Shown here piece by piece: positions 50,876 to 59,263 of a stretch of DNA of 64,000 nt. Each line of letters starts with the position of its first letter. The stretch's first letter is position 1. Both the position numbers and the translations under genes were made by a program. The stretch is from an uncultured Eubacteriales bacterium (GTDB taxonomy: Bacteria > Bacillota > Clostridia > Peptostreptococcales > Anaerovoracaceae): NCBI GenBank assembly GCA_902778585.1, contig CACYYD010000009.1:1-64000 (forward strand), given 5' to 3'. The notes under the pieces are model-generated. The model worked only from the letters and a program-made list of their open reading frames with translations. It ran no database searches and was not told the DNA's origin.

Positions 50876-52282
50876 ATGAAAACAATGAACGAAACAGAAA
50901 AAAACTCGACAAGAAGGACCAGGATAAACGAGAAGACAAACCTGCTCGAGATGGAAAACTACCATTATGAGGTGCAGGACATTCCTGATCCTAATCTCCT
51001 GCGCGAGTTTTTCGGATACACCGAGGTACCGAAGGTAGGCTTCAACTTCAGGACCAGCCCGATCGGCATGCCGCAGCAGGTGCTCATCACCGACTCGACA
51101 TTCCGCGACGGCCAGCAGTCCAGAGAGCCTTACACCACCAAGCAGATCACAGATATCTTCCAGATGCTGTCTAAGCTGTCGGGCCCTAAGGGCATCATCA
51201 GGCAGACAGAGTTCTTCACATACTCGGACAGAGACAAGGAAGCCATCAGGGCATGCCAGGATCTCGGGCTTGAGTTCCCGCAGATAACGACGTGGATACG
51301 CGCCAAGAAAGAGGACTTCAAAATAGTCAAGGAGATGGGCGTGAAGGAGACGGGCATCCTCACAAGCTGCTCCGACTACCACATCTTCTACAAGCTCGGC
51401 ATGACAAGACGCCAGGCGATGGATCACTATCTTTCGGTCGTGTATGACGCGTTTGAGGCCGGCATCACACCGCGCTGCCACCTTGAGGACATCACGAGGG
51501 CGGACTTCTACGGATTCGTCGTACCTTTCGTGAGCGCGATACAGGAGATGGCACGCGAGGCCGGAATGCCTGCCAAGATAAGAGTCTGCGACACCATGGG
51601 CTTCGGAGTGCCTTATCCGGGAGTAGCTCTCCCGAGGTCGGTCGCCGGGATCATCTACGGACTTCACGAGTACGCGGGAGTTCCGAGTGAATGCCTTGAG
51701 TGGCACGGACATAACGACTTCTACAAGGCGGTGTCCAACGCGGCGACGGCATGGCTTTACGGCTGCGGAGCGGTCAACTGCACACTCTTCGGCATAGGCG
51801 AGAGAACGGGCAATATCCCGCTCGAGGCGATGGTCTTCGAATATGCGCAGCTCAAGGGAACTCTCGACGGAATGGATACCACGGTCATCACTGACCTCGC
51901 AAGGTACTATGAGCAGAAGGTGGGCTACCAGCTGCCTCCTCAGACACCGTTTGCAGGCTCCAACTTCAATGTAACCAGAGCGGGCATCCACGCGGACGGA
52001 CTTCTGAAGAACGAGGAGATCTACAATATCTTCGACACAGAGAAGTTCCTCAAGAGGCCGCCGCTTGTCAACATAAGCCAGAGCTCGGGAGCAGCCGGCA
52101 TCGCACACTGGCTCAACACCAGCTACGGACTCAAAAACGACAAGATGGTCGACAAGCACAGCGCCGTAGTCATCTACATAAAGAACTGGGTCGACTCAGA
52201 ATACGAGTCGGGCCGTGTTGCCGAGATAGGCGCAGACGAGATATACAACAAGGTCAACGAATTCACGACCATGCAGCAGTAG
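50876..52282 (+). CDS. (Re)-citrate synthase-like HMGL enzyme
   Basis: 468 residues of the DRE-TIM metallolyase family (homocitrate/isopropylmalate synthase-like). The metal site reads ITDSTFRDGQQSREPYT (Asp and Arg of D-x-x-x-R-D); further landmarks are EFPQITTWIRA, LEDITRADFYGFV and the H-x-H pair in EWHGHNDFY. A 60-residue N-terminal extension (NLLEMENYHYEVQDIPDPNL) and lack of a LeuA allosteric domain match the clostridial (Re)-citrate synthase group. Aconitase follows after ten bases and isocitrate dehydrogenase lies beyond, which supports citrate rather than isopropylmalate as product. Homocitrate synthase is the main alternative. Confidence 0.82.
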   Translation: MKTMNETEKNSTRRTRINEKTNLLEMENYHYEVQDIPDPNLLREFFGYTEVPKVGFNFRTSPIGMPQQVLITDSTFRDGQQSREPYTTKQITDIFQMLSKLSGPKGIIRQTEFFTYSDRDKEAIRACQDLGLEFPQITTWIRAKKEDFKIVKEMGVKETGILTSCSDYHIFYKLGMTRRQAMDHYLSVVYDAFEAGITPRCHLEDITRADFYGFVVPFVSAIQEMAREAGMPAKIRVCDTMGFGVPYPGVALPRSVAGIIYGLHEYAGVPSECLEWHGHNDFYKAVSNAATAWLYGCGAVNCTLFGIGERTGNIPLEAMVFEYAQLKGTLDGMDTTVITDLARYYEQKVGYQLPPQTPFAGSNFNVTRAGIHADGLLKNEEIYNIFDTEKFLKRPPLVNISQSSGAAGIAHWLNTSYGLKNDKMVDKHSAVVIYIKNWVDSEYESGRVAEIGADEIYNKVNEFTTMQQ

Positions 52283-52292
52283 GAGAACAGAA

Positions 52293-54251
52293 ATGGGACA
52301 GACGATAGCACAGAAGATAATAGCCGCACATCTTTTGAGCGGTGAGATGATAAAGGGCAGCGAGATAGGGCTCAGGATAGACCAGACCCTTACGCAGGAC
52401 GCGACGGGCACGATGGCTTACCTCGAGTTCGAAGCAATAGGCATACCGCGCGTAAAGACTGAGCGCTCGGTCGCATACATCGATCACAATACGCTGCAGT
52501 CGGGCTTCATGAACGCTGACGACCACAGATACATACAGACGGTCGCCGCGAAGCACGGCATATGGTTCTCGAGACCGGGAAACGGTATCTGCCATCAGGT
52601 GCATTACGAGAGATTCGGTGTCCCGGGCAAGACCCTCATCGGTTCTGACTCGCACACACCTACCGGAGGCGGACTCGGAATGCTGGCCATGGGAGCCGGC
52701 GGAATGGACGTTGCCGTAGCAATGGGCGGAGGTGCCTATTACATCCCGATGCCGGGAATGATAAAAGTGGAACTCAGCGGACGCCTCGGAGGCGGAGCCA
52801 GCGCCAAGGATGTCATCCTTGAGGTGCTGAGACAGCTCTCCGTAAAGGGCGGAGTCGGATACATCGTGGAGTATGCAGGACCTGGAGTAGAGACTCTCAG
52901 CGTGCCTGAGCGCTGCACCATCACAAACATGGGCGCCGAACTCGGCGCAACTACATCGATATTCCCGAGCGACGAGATCACGCGCAGCTTCCTCGAGGCG
53001 CAGAGCAGAGGATCCGACTGGATTCCGCTCGCAAGCGACCCGGATGCTGAGTATGACAAGGTCATAAGCGTCGATCTTTCGGCTCTGAGACCTCTCGCGG
53101 CATGTCCGCACAGCCCTGACAACGTAAAGCCTGTAAGCGAGCTTTCGGATATAAAGGTGGACCAGGTCTGCATAGGATCGTGCACCAACTCGTCGCTCAC
53201 GGACATGCTCAAGGCGGCATCGATGCTGAAGGGCCGCAAGATAGCGGACAGCGTGAGCCTCTCGATCTCGCCGGGCTCGAGGCAGGTCTTCTCGATGCTC
53301 GCAGAATGCGGAGCTCTTACAGACCTTATCGACGCGGGGGCAAGAGTTCTGGAGTGCGCATGCGGACCGTGCATAGGAATGGGATTCTCGCCTAATTCAG
53401 GCGGCGTGTCGCTCCGTACATTCAACAGGAACTTCCTCGGACGCTCCGGAACAAAGGACGGACAGGTCTACCTCGTCTCGCCTGAGACAGCGGCAGCTTC
53501 GGCTCTTACCGGATACATAACGGATCCGTCAAAGGCCGGAAGCGACCCTGCGGTACCGGCGGCAGACATCTCGATATATGACGTGCCTGAGAAATTCAGG
53601 ATAAACGACAGCGGAGTCATCGCGCCTCTCGATGAAGAGGCGGCAAAGGATGCCGAAGTCGTGAAGGGACCTAACATCAAACCTTTCCCTGAGACTTATC
53701 CGCTCGAGGACAGCCTGGATGCGGAGGTGATCCTGAAGACAGGAGACAATATCACGACCGACCACATAATGCCGGCAGGATCAAAGATACTTCCGTACAG
53801 ATCGAACATCCCGCATCTGTCGCAGTACTGCTTCGAAGTGGTAGACCCTGAGTTCCCTGAAAGAGCCAAGGCAGCCGGTAAGGGGATCATCGTAGGCGGA
53901 CAGAACTACGGGCAGGGTTCGTCGAGAGAGCACGCGGCGCTCGTGCCGCTCTATCTTGGCATCAGAGCGGTCATAGCGAAGTCGTTCGCGCGCATACACG
54001 CGGCTAACCTGGTGAACGCGGGGATACTGCCTCTCATATTTGAGAACGAGGCGGACTATGACAGGATCGCCCAGGGCGACAGGCTCGAGCTTTCCGGCAT
54101 ACACGAAGGACTTAAGGCCGGAAAGATCACCGCGAAGGTGATAAGCGGCGGAGCGGTAAAAGCGGAGATCCCTCTCTGCATGGAGCTTGCCGGCAGGCAG
54201 AAAGAGATGCTGCTTGCAGGAGGCCTTCTGAAATATACAGCCGGGAAATAA
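52293..54251 (+). CDS. acnA: Aconitate hydratase
   Basis: 652 residues, the shorter aconitase form common in clostridia. 4Fe-4S ligands are Cys in CIGSCTNSS (about 292) and the pair in ECACGPCIGM (about 353-356). Other signatures are LIGSDSHTPTGGGLGMLAMG, the swivel-domain GDNITTDHIMPAG and GQNYGQGSSREHAAL (substrate Ser and Arg). It interconverts citrate and isocitrate. It is ten bases behind the citrate synthase gene. The minus-strand bioY terminator starts inside its stop codon. Confidence 0.93.
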   Translation: MGQTIAQKIIAAHLLSGEMIKGSEIGLRIDQTLTQDATGTMAYLEFEAIGIPRVKTERSVAYIDHNTLQSGFMNADDHRYIQTVAAKHGIWFSRPGNGICHQVHYERFGVPGKTLIGSDSHTPTGGGLGMLAMGAGGMDVAVAMGGGAYYIPMPGMIKVELSGRLGGGASAKDVILEVLRQLSVKGGVGYIVEYAGPGVETLSVPERCTITNMGAELGATTSIFPSDEITRSFLEAQSRGSDWIPLASDPDAEYDKVISVDLSALRPLAACPHSPDNVKPVSELSDIKVDQVCIGSCTNSSLTDMLKAASMLKGRKIADSVSLSISPGSRQVFSMLAECGALTDLIDAGARVLECACGPCIGMGFSPNSGGVSLRTFNRNFLGRSGTKDGQVYLVSPETAAASALTGYITDPSKAGSDPAVPAADISIYDVPEKFRINDSGVIAPLDEEAAKDAEVVKGPNIKPFPETYPLEDSLDAEVILKTGDNITTDHIMPAGSKILPYRSNIPHLSQYCFEVVDPEFPERAKAAGKGIIVGGQNYGQGSSREHAALVPLYLGIRAVIAKSFARIHAANLVNAGILPLIFENEADYDRIAQGDRLELSGIHEGLKAGKITAKVISGGAVKAEIPLCMELAGRQKEMLLAGGLLKYTAGK

Positions 54252-54275
54252 AAAAGCGGAGCCATAAGGCTCCGC
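54249..54275 (-). terminator. Intrinsic terminator of bioY
   Basis: GCGGAGCC-ATAA-GGCTCCGC (54256-54275); on the minus strand it is followed by TTTTTT (54255-54250). There is no T-run on the plus side. Confidence 0.8.
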
Positions 54276-54290
54276 GGGATGACTTGCTGT

Positions 54291-54857
54291 CTACAGCGGA
54301 AGATGCGGTCTGAGACGCCTGGTAAGTACCACGGCGAGAACGATCTTCAGAGCATCCGGAATGATATACGGGATGACGCACCAGCCGAGAGCTGTAGCGA
54401 AACTGACCGGGTCGTTGCTTCTTGTATATACGAAGACGAACCATTCGGTACCGATCGCGTAGCAGACGAGAAGCCCTGCAGCCATCGAAAAGGCCAGTAC
54501 AGGGACCGATCTGCCGTTCTTGTGCTCGATGAGCCACATGATGAGCGCGGTGAATATGAAGCCGAAGATGTATCCGCCCGTAGGTCCGACAAGATGGCCT
54601 ATTCCGCCGGTGAATCCTGAGAATACCGGGAGCCCGATCGCTCCGAGAAGTATGTACAGGATGACGGCAATAGTGCTGCGCTTTCCTCCCAGGAGACCGG
54701 TGGTAAGGAATACCGCAAAGGTCTGAAGAGTGAAAGGCACAGTTGCCGGGATCGAGATCCATGAGCAGACCGCCATCAGGGCTGTGAACAATGCGATAAA
54801 AGCGATATCCGTCGTCGTAAGGGCGCTGGAATGCTGGTTCTGATTAACTGTATTCAT
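54291..54857 (-). CDS. bioY: Biotin ECF transporter S component BioY
   Basis: 188 residues from the ATG at 54857 (AGGAG five bases before); the open frame reaches back to 55493 but only the last 188 residues match a family. Six membrane helices with ISIPATVPFTLQTFAVFLTT, LLGAIGLPVFSGFTGGIGHL, and GPTGGYIFGF, the BioY signature. It binds biotin for the ECF transport module, whose EcfAA'T genes are not in this window. It interrupts the citrate-to-oxoglutarate gene run on the opposite strand. Confidence 0.93.
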   Translation of the reverse strand: MNTVNQNQHSSALTTTDIAFIALFTALMAVCSWISIPATVPFTLQTFAVFLTTGLLGGKRSTIAVILYILLGAIGLPVFSGFTGGIGHLVGPTGGYIFGFIFTALIMWLIEHKNGRSVPVLAFSMAAGLLVCYAIGTEWFVFVYTRSNDPVSFATALGWCVIPYIIPDALKIVLAVVLTRRLRPHLPL

Positions 54858-54996
54858 GCATGCTCCTGTCGTGTATTGGTGTAATGAGTGCTCTCTTGTA
54901 CCGATACGCGTATGATAATACATCGGGGATAGCAAGTCATTAAGAGCAGATAAAAAATGGAAAAAAGAACAAGAAGCAAAAGGGAGAACAAGCGGA

Positions 54997-56193
54997 ATGG
55001 ACAATGAGATCAGAAGACAGATAGACGAAGCGGCGGAGCAGCTGCGGGAGATGCTCATTGAGCAGTATGAAAGAAATGAGCGGCTCGCGGCGGCCGCGAA
55101 GCGGGCGGGCGGCGCCGGAGGTGACGCCGGTTGCGGAGATGCGGATAAAAAGACCGTTATAGGTCTTGCGCCGGGAGACGGGATAGGCCCTGTCATCATG
55201 GATGAGACAAAGGCTGTCCTGAAAATGCTGCTCAGGGATGAACTCGAAAGCGGCAGGGTGGAATTTAAGGAGATAACAGGCTTCACTCTCGAAGAGAGAC
55301 TCGCCGCGGGCGAGACAGTCCCTAAAGGAGTGCTGGAGCAGATGGACTGCTGCGACGTCATCCTCAAAGGTCCTACGACAACTCCGAACGCTGCAATGGG
55401 CGGTAAGAATCTTGAGAGCGCAAATGTATTTCTGCGCAAGAGATTCGATCTTTTCGCGAACGTCAGACCTGTAAGCGTTCCTGAGGAAGGCATCGACTGG
55501 ACATTCTACCGCGAGAACACAGAGGGCGAATACGCGCTCGGAAGCCGCGGCATAAGGCTCGGCAAGGAAGCCGGAGATGGGCTCTCGGTGGACTTCAAGG
55601 TCATCACGGGTGAGGGCACACGCAGGATAGCGAAGGCTGCCTTCGACTTTGCGAGAGCAAACGGAAAAAAGCGTGTCTCCATAGTCACCAAGGCCAATAT
55701 TATGAAGAAGACCGACGGGGATTTCCAGACTATCTGCCTGGATGTTGCAAGAGATTACCCTGAGATAGAGACAGACACGTGGTTTGTGGATATAATGGCA
55801 GCGAACCTTGTGAATAAGGATATAAGAAGCGGCTTTGAGGTCTTTGTGCTGCCGAATCTCTACGGTGATATAATCACCGACGAGGCGGCCCAGATCCAGG
55901 GCGGAGTCGGCACCGCGGGTTCGGCAAACATCGGAACGGATATGGCAATGTTTGAGGCCATCCACGGATCGGCGCCTCGCATGGTCTCCGATGGCATAGC
56001 CCATCTCGCCAATCCGGCGAGCCTCATGACGGCCGCGGTAATGATGCTTCGTCACATAGGACTTACGGAAAAAGCGGCAGTCCTTGAGGCGGCCGTCAAA
56101 AAAGCGGACGACATGCTCGGCGCCCGCATGACCGGCCTTCCGGGCGGCGCAGGCTGTGCCGAATTTGCCGGCATAGTAAAAGAAAACATATAG
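54997..56193 (+). CDS. Isocitrate dehydrogenase (NAD-type, IDH/IMDH family)
   Basis: 398 residues. After an unusual N-terminal extension of about 50 residues (charged helix, then Gly/Ala linker KRAGGAGGDAGCGDADKK), the catalytic domain starts TVIGLAPGDGIGP. It continues with FLRKRFDLFANVRPV, FYRENTEGEYA (substrate Ser/Arg region), the metal-site NLYGDIITDEAAQ and FEAIHGSAP with the NAD loop. The NTEGEYA form fits isocitrate rather than isopropylmalate enzymes. It yields 2-oxoglutarate and completes the branch begun by the citrate synthase and aconitase genes. The AEC gene follows 19 bases later. Confidence 0.85.
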   Translation: MDNEIRRQIDEAAEQLREMLIEQYERNERLAAAAKRAGGAGGDAGCGDADKKTVIGLAPGDGIGPVIMDETKAVLKMLLRDELESGRVEFKEITGFTLEERLAAGETVPKGVLEQMDCCDVILKGPTTTPNAAMGGKNLESANVFLRKRFDLFANVRPVSVPEEGIDWTFYRENTEGEYALGSRGIRLGKEAGDGLSVDFKVITGEGTRRIAKAAFDFARANGKKRVSIVTKANIMKKTDGDFQTICLDVARDYPEIETDTWFVDIMAANLVNKDIRSGFEVFVLPNLYGDIITDEAAQIQGGVGTAGSANIGTDMAMFEAIHGSAPRMVSDGIAHLANPASLMTAAVMMLRHIGLTEKAAVLEAAVKKADDMLGARMTGLPGGAGCAEFAGIVKENI

Positions 56194-56212
56194 AGAGGAA
56201 ACAAGCAGCCGG

Positions 56213-57154
56213 ATGCTTCAGAATTTTTTGATCTGCGTAAACGCCGTAGTACCTTCGGCGATCTATCTGGCAATAGGGATCATTCTTAAGCTTGCACATG
56301 TAGTAACGGATGAAGAGGTCCGCAAGTTTACCCATATGGTATTCGTGGCTCTTTATCCGTTTATAATGTTCGAGAATCTTTACGGAAAAAATATAGCCGA
56401 ACACATGGACCTTAAACTCGGACTCTATGCGATCGGCTTTACCTTCCTGCAGTTTATGGTATCCTGGCTGTTCGTCTGCGGCATAGAAAAGGACAACTTT
56501 GAACGGGGCGCCATGATCCAGGCTCTCTACCGGAGCAATTACGTGCTGATGGGATTTCCTATCGCCATCAACCTCTTCGGCAAGGGCAACATCACGGCGG
56601 TAGCGATCATCATGATGCTGGTCGTCCCGTTCTACAACGTGTCTTCGGTGATAATCTTCGAAAACTTCCGCGGCGGAAAGGTACATGTAAAGGACATACT
56701 GAAGCGCATACTCACAAACCCTATCATCGACGGAGGTATCGCGGCCTTTGTCGTCATGATGCTTGGGATCGACCTGCCGGCGACTATAGAGACGACCGTG
56801 GGAGCGCTGTCTGACGCGACCGCGCCTATATCACTCATACTGCTCGGCGCTTCCCTTAACTTTGAAGGATTCAGCAGCGACAGAAAGCGCATCGCAATAT
56901 GCGCCCTGGGCAAGCTGGTCATATTCCCGGCAATCGGCATAGCGGGAGCAGTCGCTCTCGGATTCAGAGACGTGCCGCTTATCGCCATCACACTCATGAC
57001 GGCCGCGCCTGTAGCCCTGTCGTCGTACGCTATGGCGAGCTCCATGGGAGGCAACGGAAAACTCGCAGGAGAACTAGTAGTCATAACTACTTTAACTTCC
57101 TGCTTCACCATACCGGTATTTCTGTTTATACTTAAGACGAACGGCTTATTCTGA
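56213..57154 (+). CDS. AEC (auxin efflux carrier) family permease
   Basis: 313 residues, ten membrane helices in two repeats of five with the Pro-containing crossover segments typical of the AEC family: SAIYLAIGIILKLAHVVTDE, QALYRSNYVLMGFPIAINLF in the first half, and PVALSSYAMASSMGGNGKLA in the second. Bacterial members carry malate, malonate or other carboxylates. It lies between isocitrate dehydrogenase and the second aminotransferase gene with gaps of 19 and 17 bases, so one transcript is likely. A carboxylate or amino-acid-like substrate is inferred. Confidence 0.87.
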   Translation: MLQNFLICVNAVVPSAIYLAIGIILKLAHVVTDEEVRKFTHMVFVALYPFIMFENLYGKNIAEHMDLKLGLYAIGFTFLQFMVSWLFVCGIEKDNFERGAMIQALYRSNYVLMGFPIAINLFGKGNITAVAIIMMLVVPFYNVSSVIIFENFRGGKVHVKDILKRILTNPIIDGGIAAFVVMMLGIDLPATIETTVGALSDATAPISLILLGASLNFEGFSSDRKRIAICALGKLVIFPAIGIAGAVALGFRDVPLIAITLMTAAPVALSSYAMASSMGGNGKLAGELVVITTLTSCFTIPVFLFILKTNGLF

Positions 57155-57171
57155 GCGTGAGAGGGGGAGAA

Positions 57172-58350
57172 ATGGAAGGTCACAGGAACCTCAAGATCAA
57201 ACAGCAGCTTCTTGAACATGAAAAGATCAGCTATGCGAGCGACCACATCGATCTGCCGGAGGGCGGCATCGACTGCGGCGAAGGCTGCAATCCTTATGGA
57301 TTCCCGCCTGAATGCGCCGAAGTTTTCAGAAACTTCGATCCTGCCCGAATGGGTCCTTATCCTCACAGCCAGGCGCTGTACGATGCCATAATCAGGTACT
57401 GGAAGCGCCAGTGCAACATCGAGAGGGAAAACATAGTGCTGGCTGACGGCAGCATAAACGCGCTGTATATCATCAACAATATGTTCGATACACACAACGC
57501 GGTCGTCCTTGGCATTTCGCCTCAGTTTACGGACTACTACATGCATGCCGAGATGATAGGCATCAAGTACGCCCGTTACCAGCTCAAGAAGGAGCACAAC
57601 TATAAATTCGATACCTACGAGTTCATGGCAATGCACAACATCGCCGGAGACTACGCGCAGGCATCGATGCCGGCAAGGGAATACAACTTCATTTACATAG
57701 ACAACCCTAACAACCCGACCGGCCAGGTAATAGACTTAAAGGATATTGAGCGCATAGTCAAAGGCGCCAGAAAGAAGAACATCACCGTGATCGTCGATGA
57801 GGCCTACGGCGACTTCATGCCGAAGAGGAACTCCGCAGTGCGTCTCTGCGAAAAGTATCCGAACCTCGTGGTGGTCCGCACCATGTCGAAGGGCTTCGGT
57901 CTCGCGGGACTTAGAGTAGGCTACATAATCGCCTGCAAGGAGCTCGCCCACTGCATGAACAAGATGATCAATCCGTACATGGTCAGCGAACTTGCCCGCG
58001 AGGTGTCGGCCGAGGCGCTGAAGCACGACGAGTTCATCAGAGGCTGCAAGAGCGACTTCAGAGGCATGAAAAAGAAGATCCGCAGGGCTCTCGGATGCAC
58101 TGACAAGTTCCCGGCAGGAAACCGCGGCAGGCTGCATCTGGCTGAGACTCTGGACAGCAACTCGCTGATGCTCCTTTACCACGACGATCCGTCGATCAAC
58201 CTGAAGGAGGAATTCTTCAAACGCGGAGTGCTGGTCGTTGACGGCTATGACTTCAGGGGACTCGACTCGAGCGCGGCCCGCATAAGGCTTCCGAAAGCGG
58301 AGGACTTCCCGGTGTTGCTCAAGGCGATCCGCCAGATAAACAAACTGTAG
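57172..58350 (+). CDS. Class I/II PLP aminotransferase (HisC/CobD-like), copy 2
   Basis: 392 residues from the ATG at 57172 with AGGGGG upstream; a GTG at 57157 is also open. Same motifs as the copy at 1358: GGIDCGEGCNPYGFPPE, NPNNPTGQ, DEAYGDFMP and SKGFGLAGLRVGY with the PLP lysine, and SSAARIRLP at the end. By eye about two thirds identical to copy 1 over the full length, but with more GC-rich codons. Both copies stand directly behind a permease gene, of different families. Here it follows the 2-oxoglutarate-forming enzymes, so a glutamate/2-oxoglutarate transamination is a reasonable guess. Confidence 0.87.
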   Translation: MEGHRNLKIKQQLLEHEKISYASDHIDLPEGGIDCGEGCNPYGFPPECAEVFRNFDPARMGPYPHSQALYDAIIRYWKRQCNIERENIVLADGSINALYIINNMFDTHNAVVLGISPQFTDYYMHAEMIGIKYARYQLKKEHNYKFDTYEFMAMHNIAGDYAQASMPAREYNFIYIDNPNNPTGQVIDLKDIERIVKGARKKNITVIVDEAYGDFMPKRNSAVRLCEKYPNLVVVRTMSKGFGLAGLRVGYIIACKELAHCMNKMINPYMVSELAREVSAEALKHDEFIRGCKSDFRGMKKKIRRALGCTDKFPAGNRGRLHLAETLDSNSLMLLYHDDPSINLKEEFFKRGVLVVDGYDFRGLDSSAARIRLPKAEDFPVLLKAIRQINKL

Positions 58351-58426
58351 ATATAGGCAGATACAGATCGCAGATAAAGATATTGAAGATGCAGATACAG
58401 CAACGAAAGCTGCGTGAGGGATAAGT

Positions 58427-59059
58427 TTGGGATTTGAACTGATACTTACAAGTGCGCTTCTCGGCGCCGGACTTGCTATGGATGCTTTCAGTGTATCCAT
58501 AGCCAACGGCCTGGCAGACAGAAACATGAAAACGGGGCGGATGCTGACCATAGCGGGCACATTCGCCGCTTTTCAGTTTGCGATGCCGATGATAGGCTGG
58601 TTCGTCGTAAGAAGGATGGCTGAGACATTCGAGTGGTTCAGCCCGCTCATACCGTGGATAGCGTTGGTCCTCCTGCTGTTTATAGGAGGCGGACTTCTTA
58701 AAGACGGTATAGAAGAACTGAAGGAGAGCAAGGCTGCAGAGGCTTCAGGCGAAAGTGATGCCGGAGCGGAAAGCGATGATGGAGGCGCTGAAAAGCTGGG
58801 CGCGCTGATGCTCTTCGGACAGGGCGTCGCGACATCGATAGACGCTCTTTCGGTCGGCTTCACGACGGCATCGTACAACGCCGCGCAGGCGCTGGTCTCG
58901 TCGCTCATCATCGGCGTGGTGACACTCGCCATATGCATGGCGGGTCTCCGCATCGGGCGCAGGCTCGGAGAAATGCTCGCCGGAAAGGCCTCTATACTCG
59001 GCGGAGTCATACTTATCGCGATAGGTCTTGAGATATGGATAAGGGGCGTATTTTTCTAA
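58427..59059 (+). CDS. mntP: Manganese efflux pump MntP family
   Basis: 210 residues from a TTG at 58427 with GAGGG six bases before. Six membrane helices in two repeats, each with the conserved acidic motif: GLAMDAFSVSIANGL (about 14-28) and ATSIDALSVGFTT (about 135-147). The central loop is long and acidic (ASGESDAGAESDDGG). MntP exports Mn2+. Only 76 bases separate it from the aminotransferase and they hold no yybP-ykoY element, although this family is often under one; the riboswitch of this window is at 19178 instead. Confidence 0.9.
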   Translation: MGFELILTSALLGAGLAMDAFSVSIANGLADRNMKTGRMLTIAGTFAAFQFAMPMIGWFVVRRMAETFEWFSPLIPWIALVLLLFIGGGLLKDGIEELKESKAAEASGESDAGAESDDGGAEKLGALMLFGQGVATSIDALSVGFTTASYNAAQALVSSLIIGVVTLAICMAGLRIGRRLGEMLAGKASILGGVILIAIGLEIWIRGVFF

Positions 59060-59189
59060 AATACAAATTACAATCTCACAAACATCACCATTTCGACATA
59101 TTCGGGGGCTACCATATGGGTGTACAGAGAGAAAAGAACTCTGAAACCTCCATATAACATTTTCCATATAATACCTAAGACAACAATGC

Positions 59190-59222
59190 AAAAGCGGTGG
59201 AATCGGACCACCGCTTTTGTTT
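59190..59222. terminator. Bidirectional terminator
   Basis: AAAAGCGGTGG (59190-59200) pairs with CCACCGCTTTT (59208-59218), flanked by GTTTT on the plus strand and by TGCATTGTTG on the minus strand. It stands between convergent mntP and the ABC fusion gene. Confidence 0.8.
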
Positions 59223-59263
59223 TATGTTCTTTTTTATTCTTTTGTAATGTCTGGGCGCCTCGG

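Noticed and set aside
54858-55493. Long N-terminal extension of BioY (400-residue reading frame)
   Set aside because: The upstream frame is antisense to the isocitrate dehydrogenase gene and low in family likeness; a good ribosome site and ATG at 54857 give a normal-length BioY.
58351-58426. yybP-ykoY riboswitch before mntP
   Set aside because: Only 76 bases are available and no conserved GGGGAGTAG or GAGCGAGAC segment is present.
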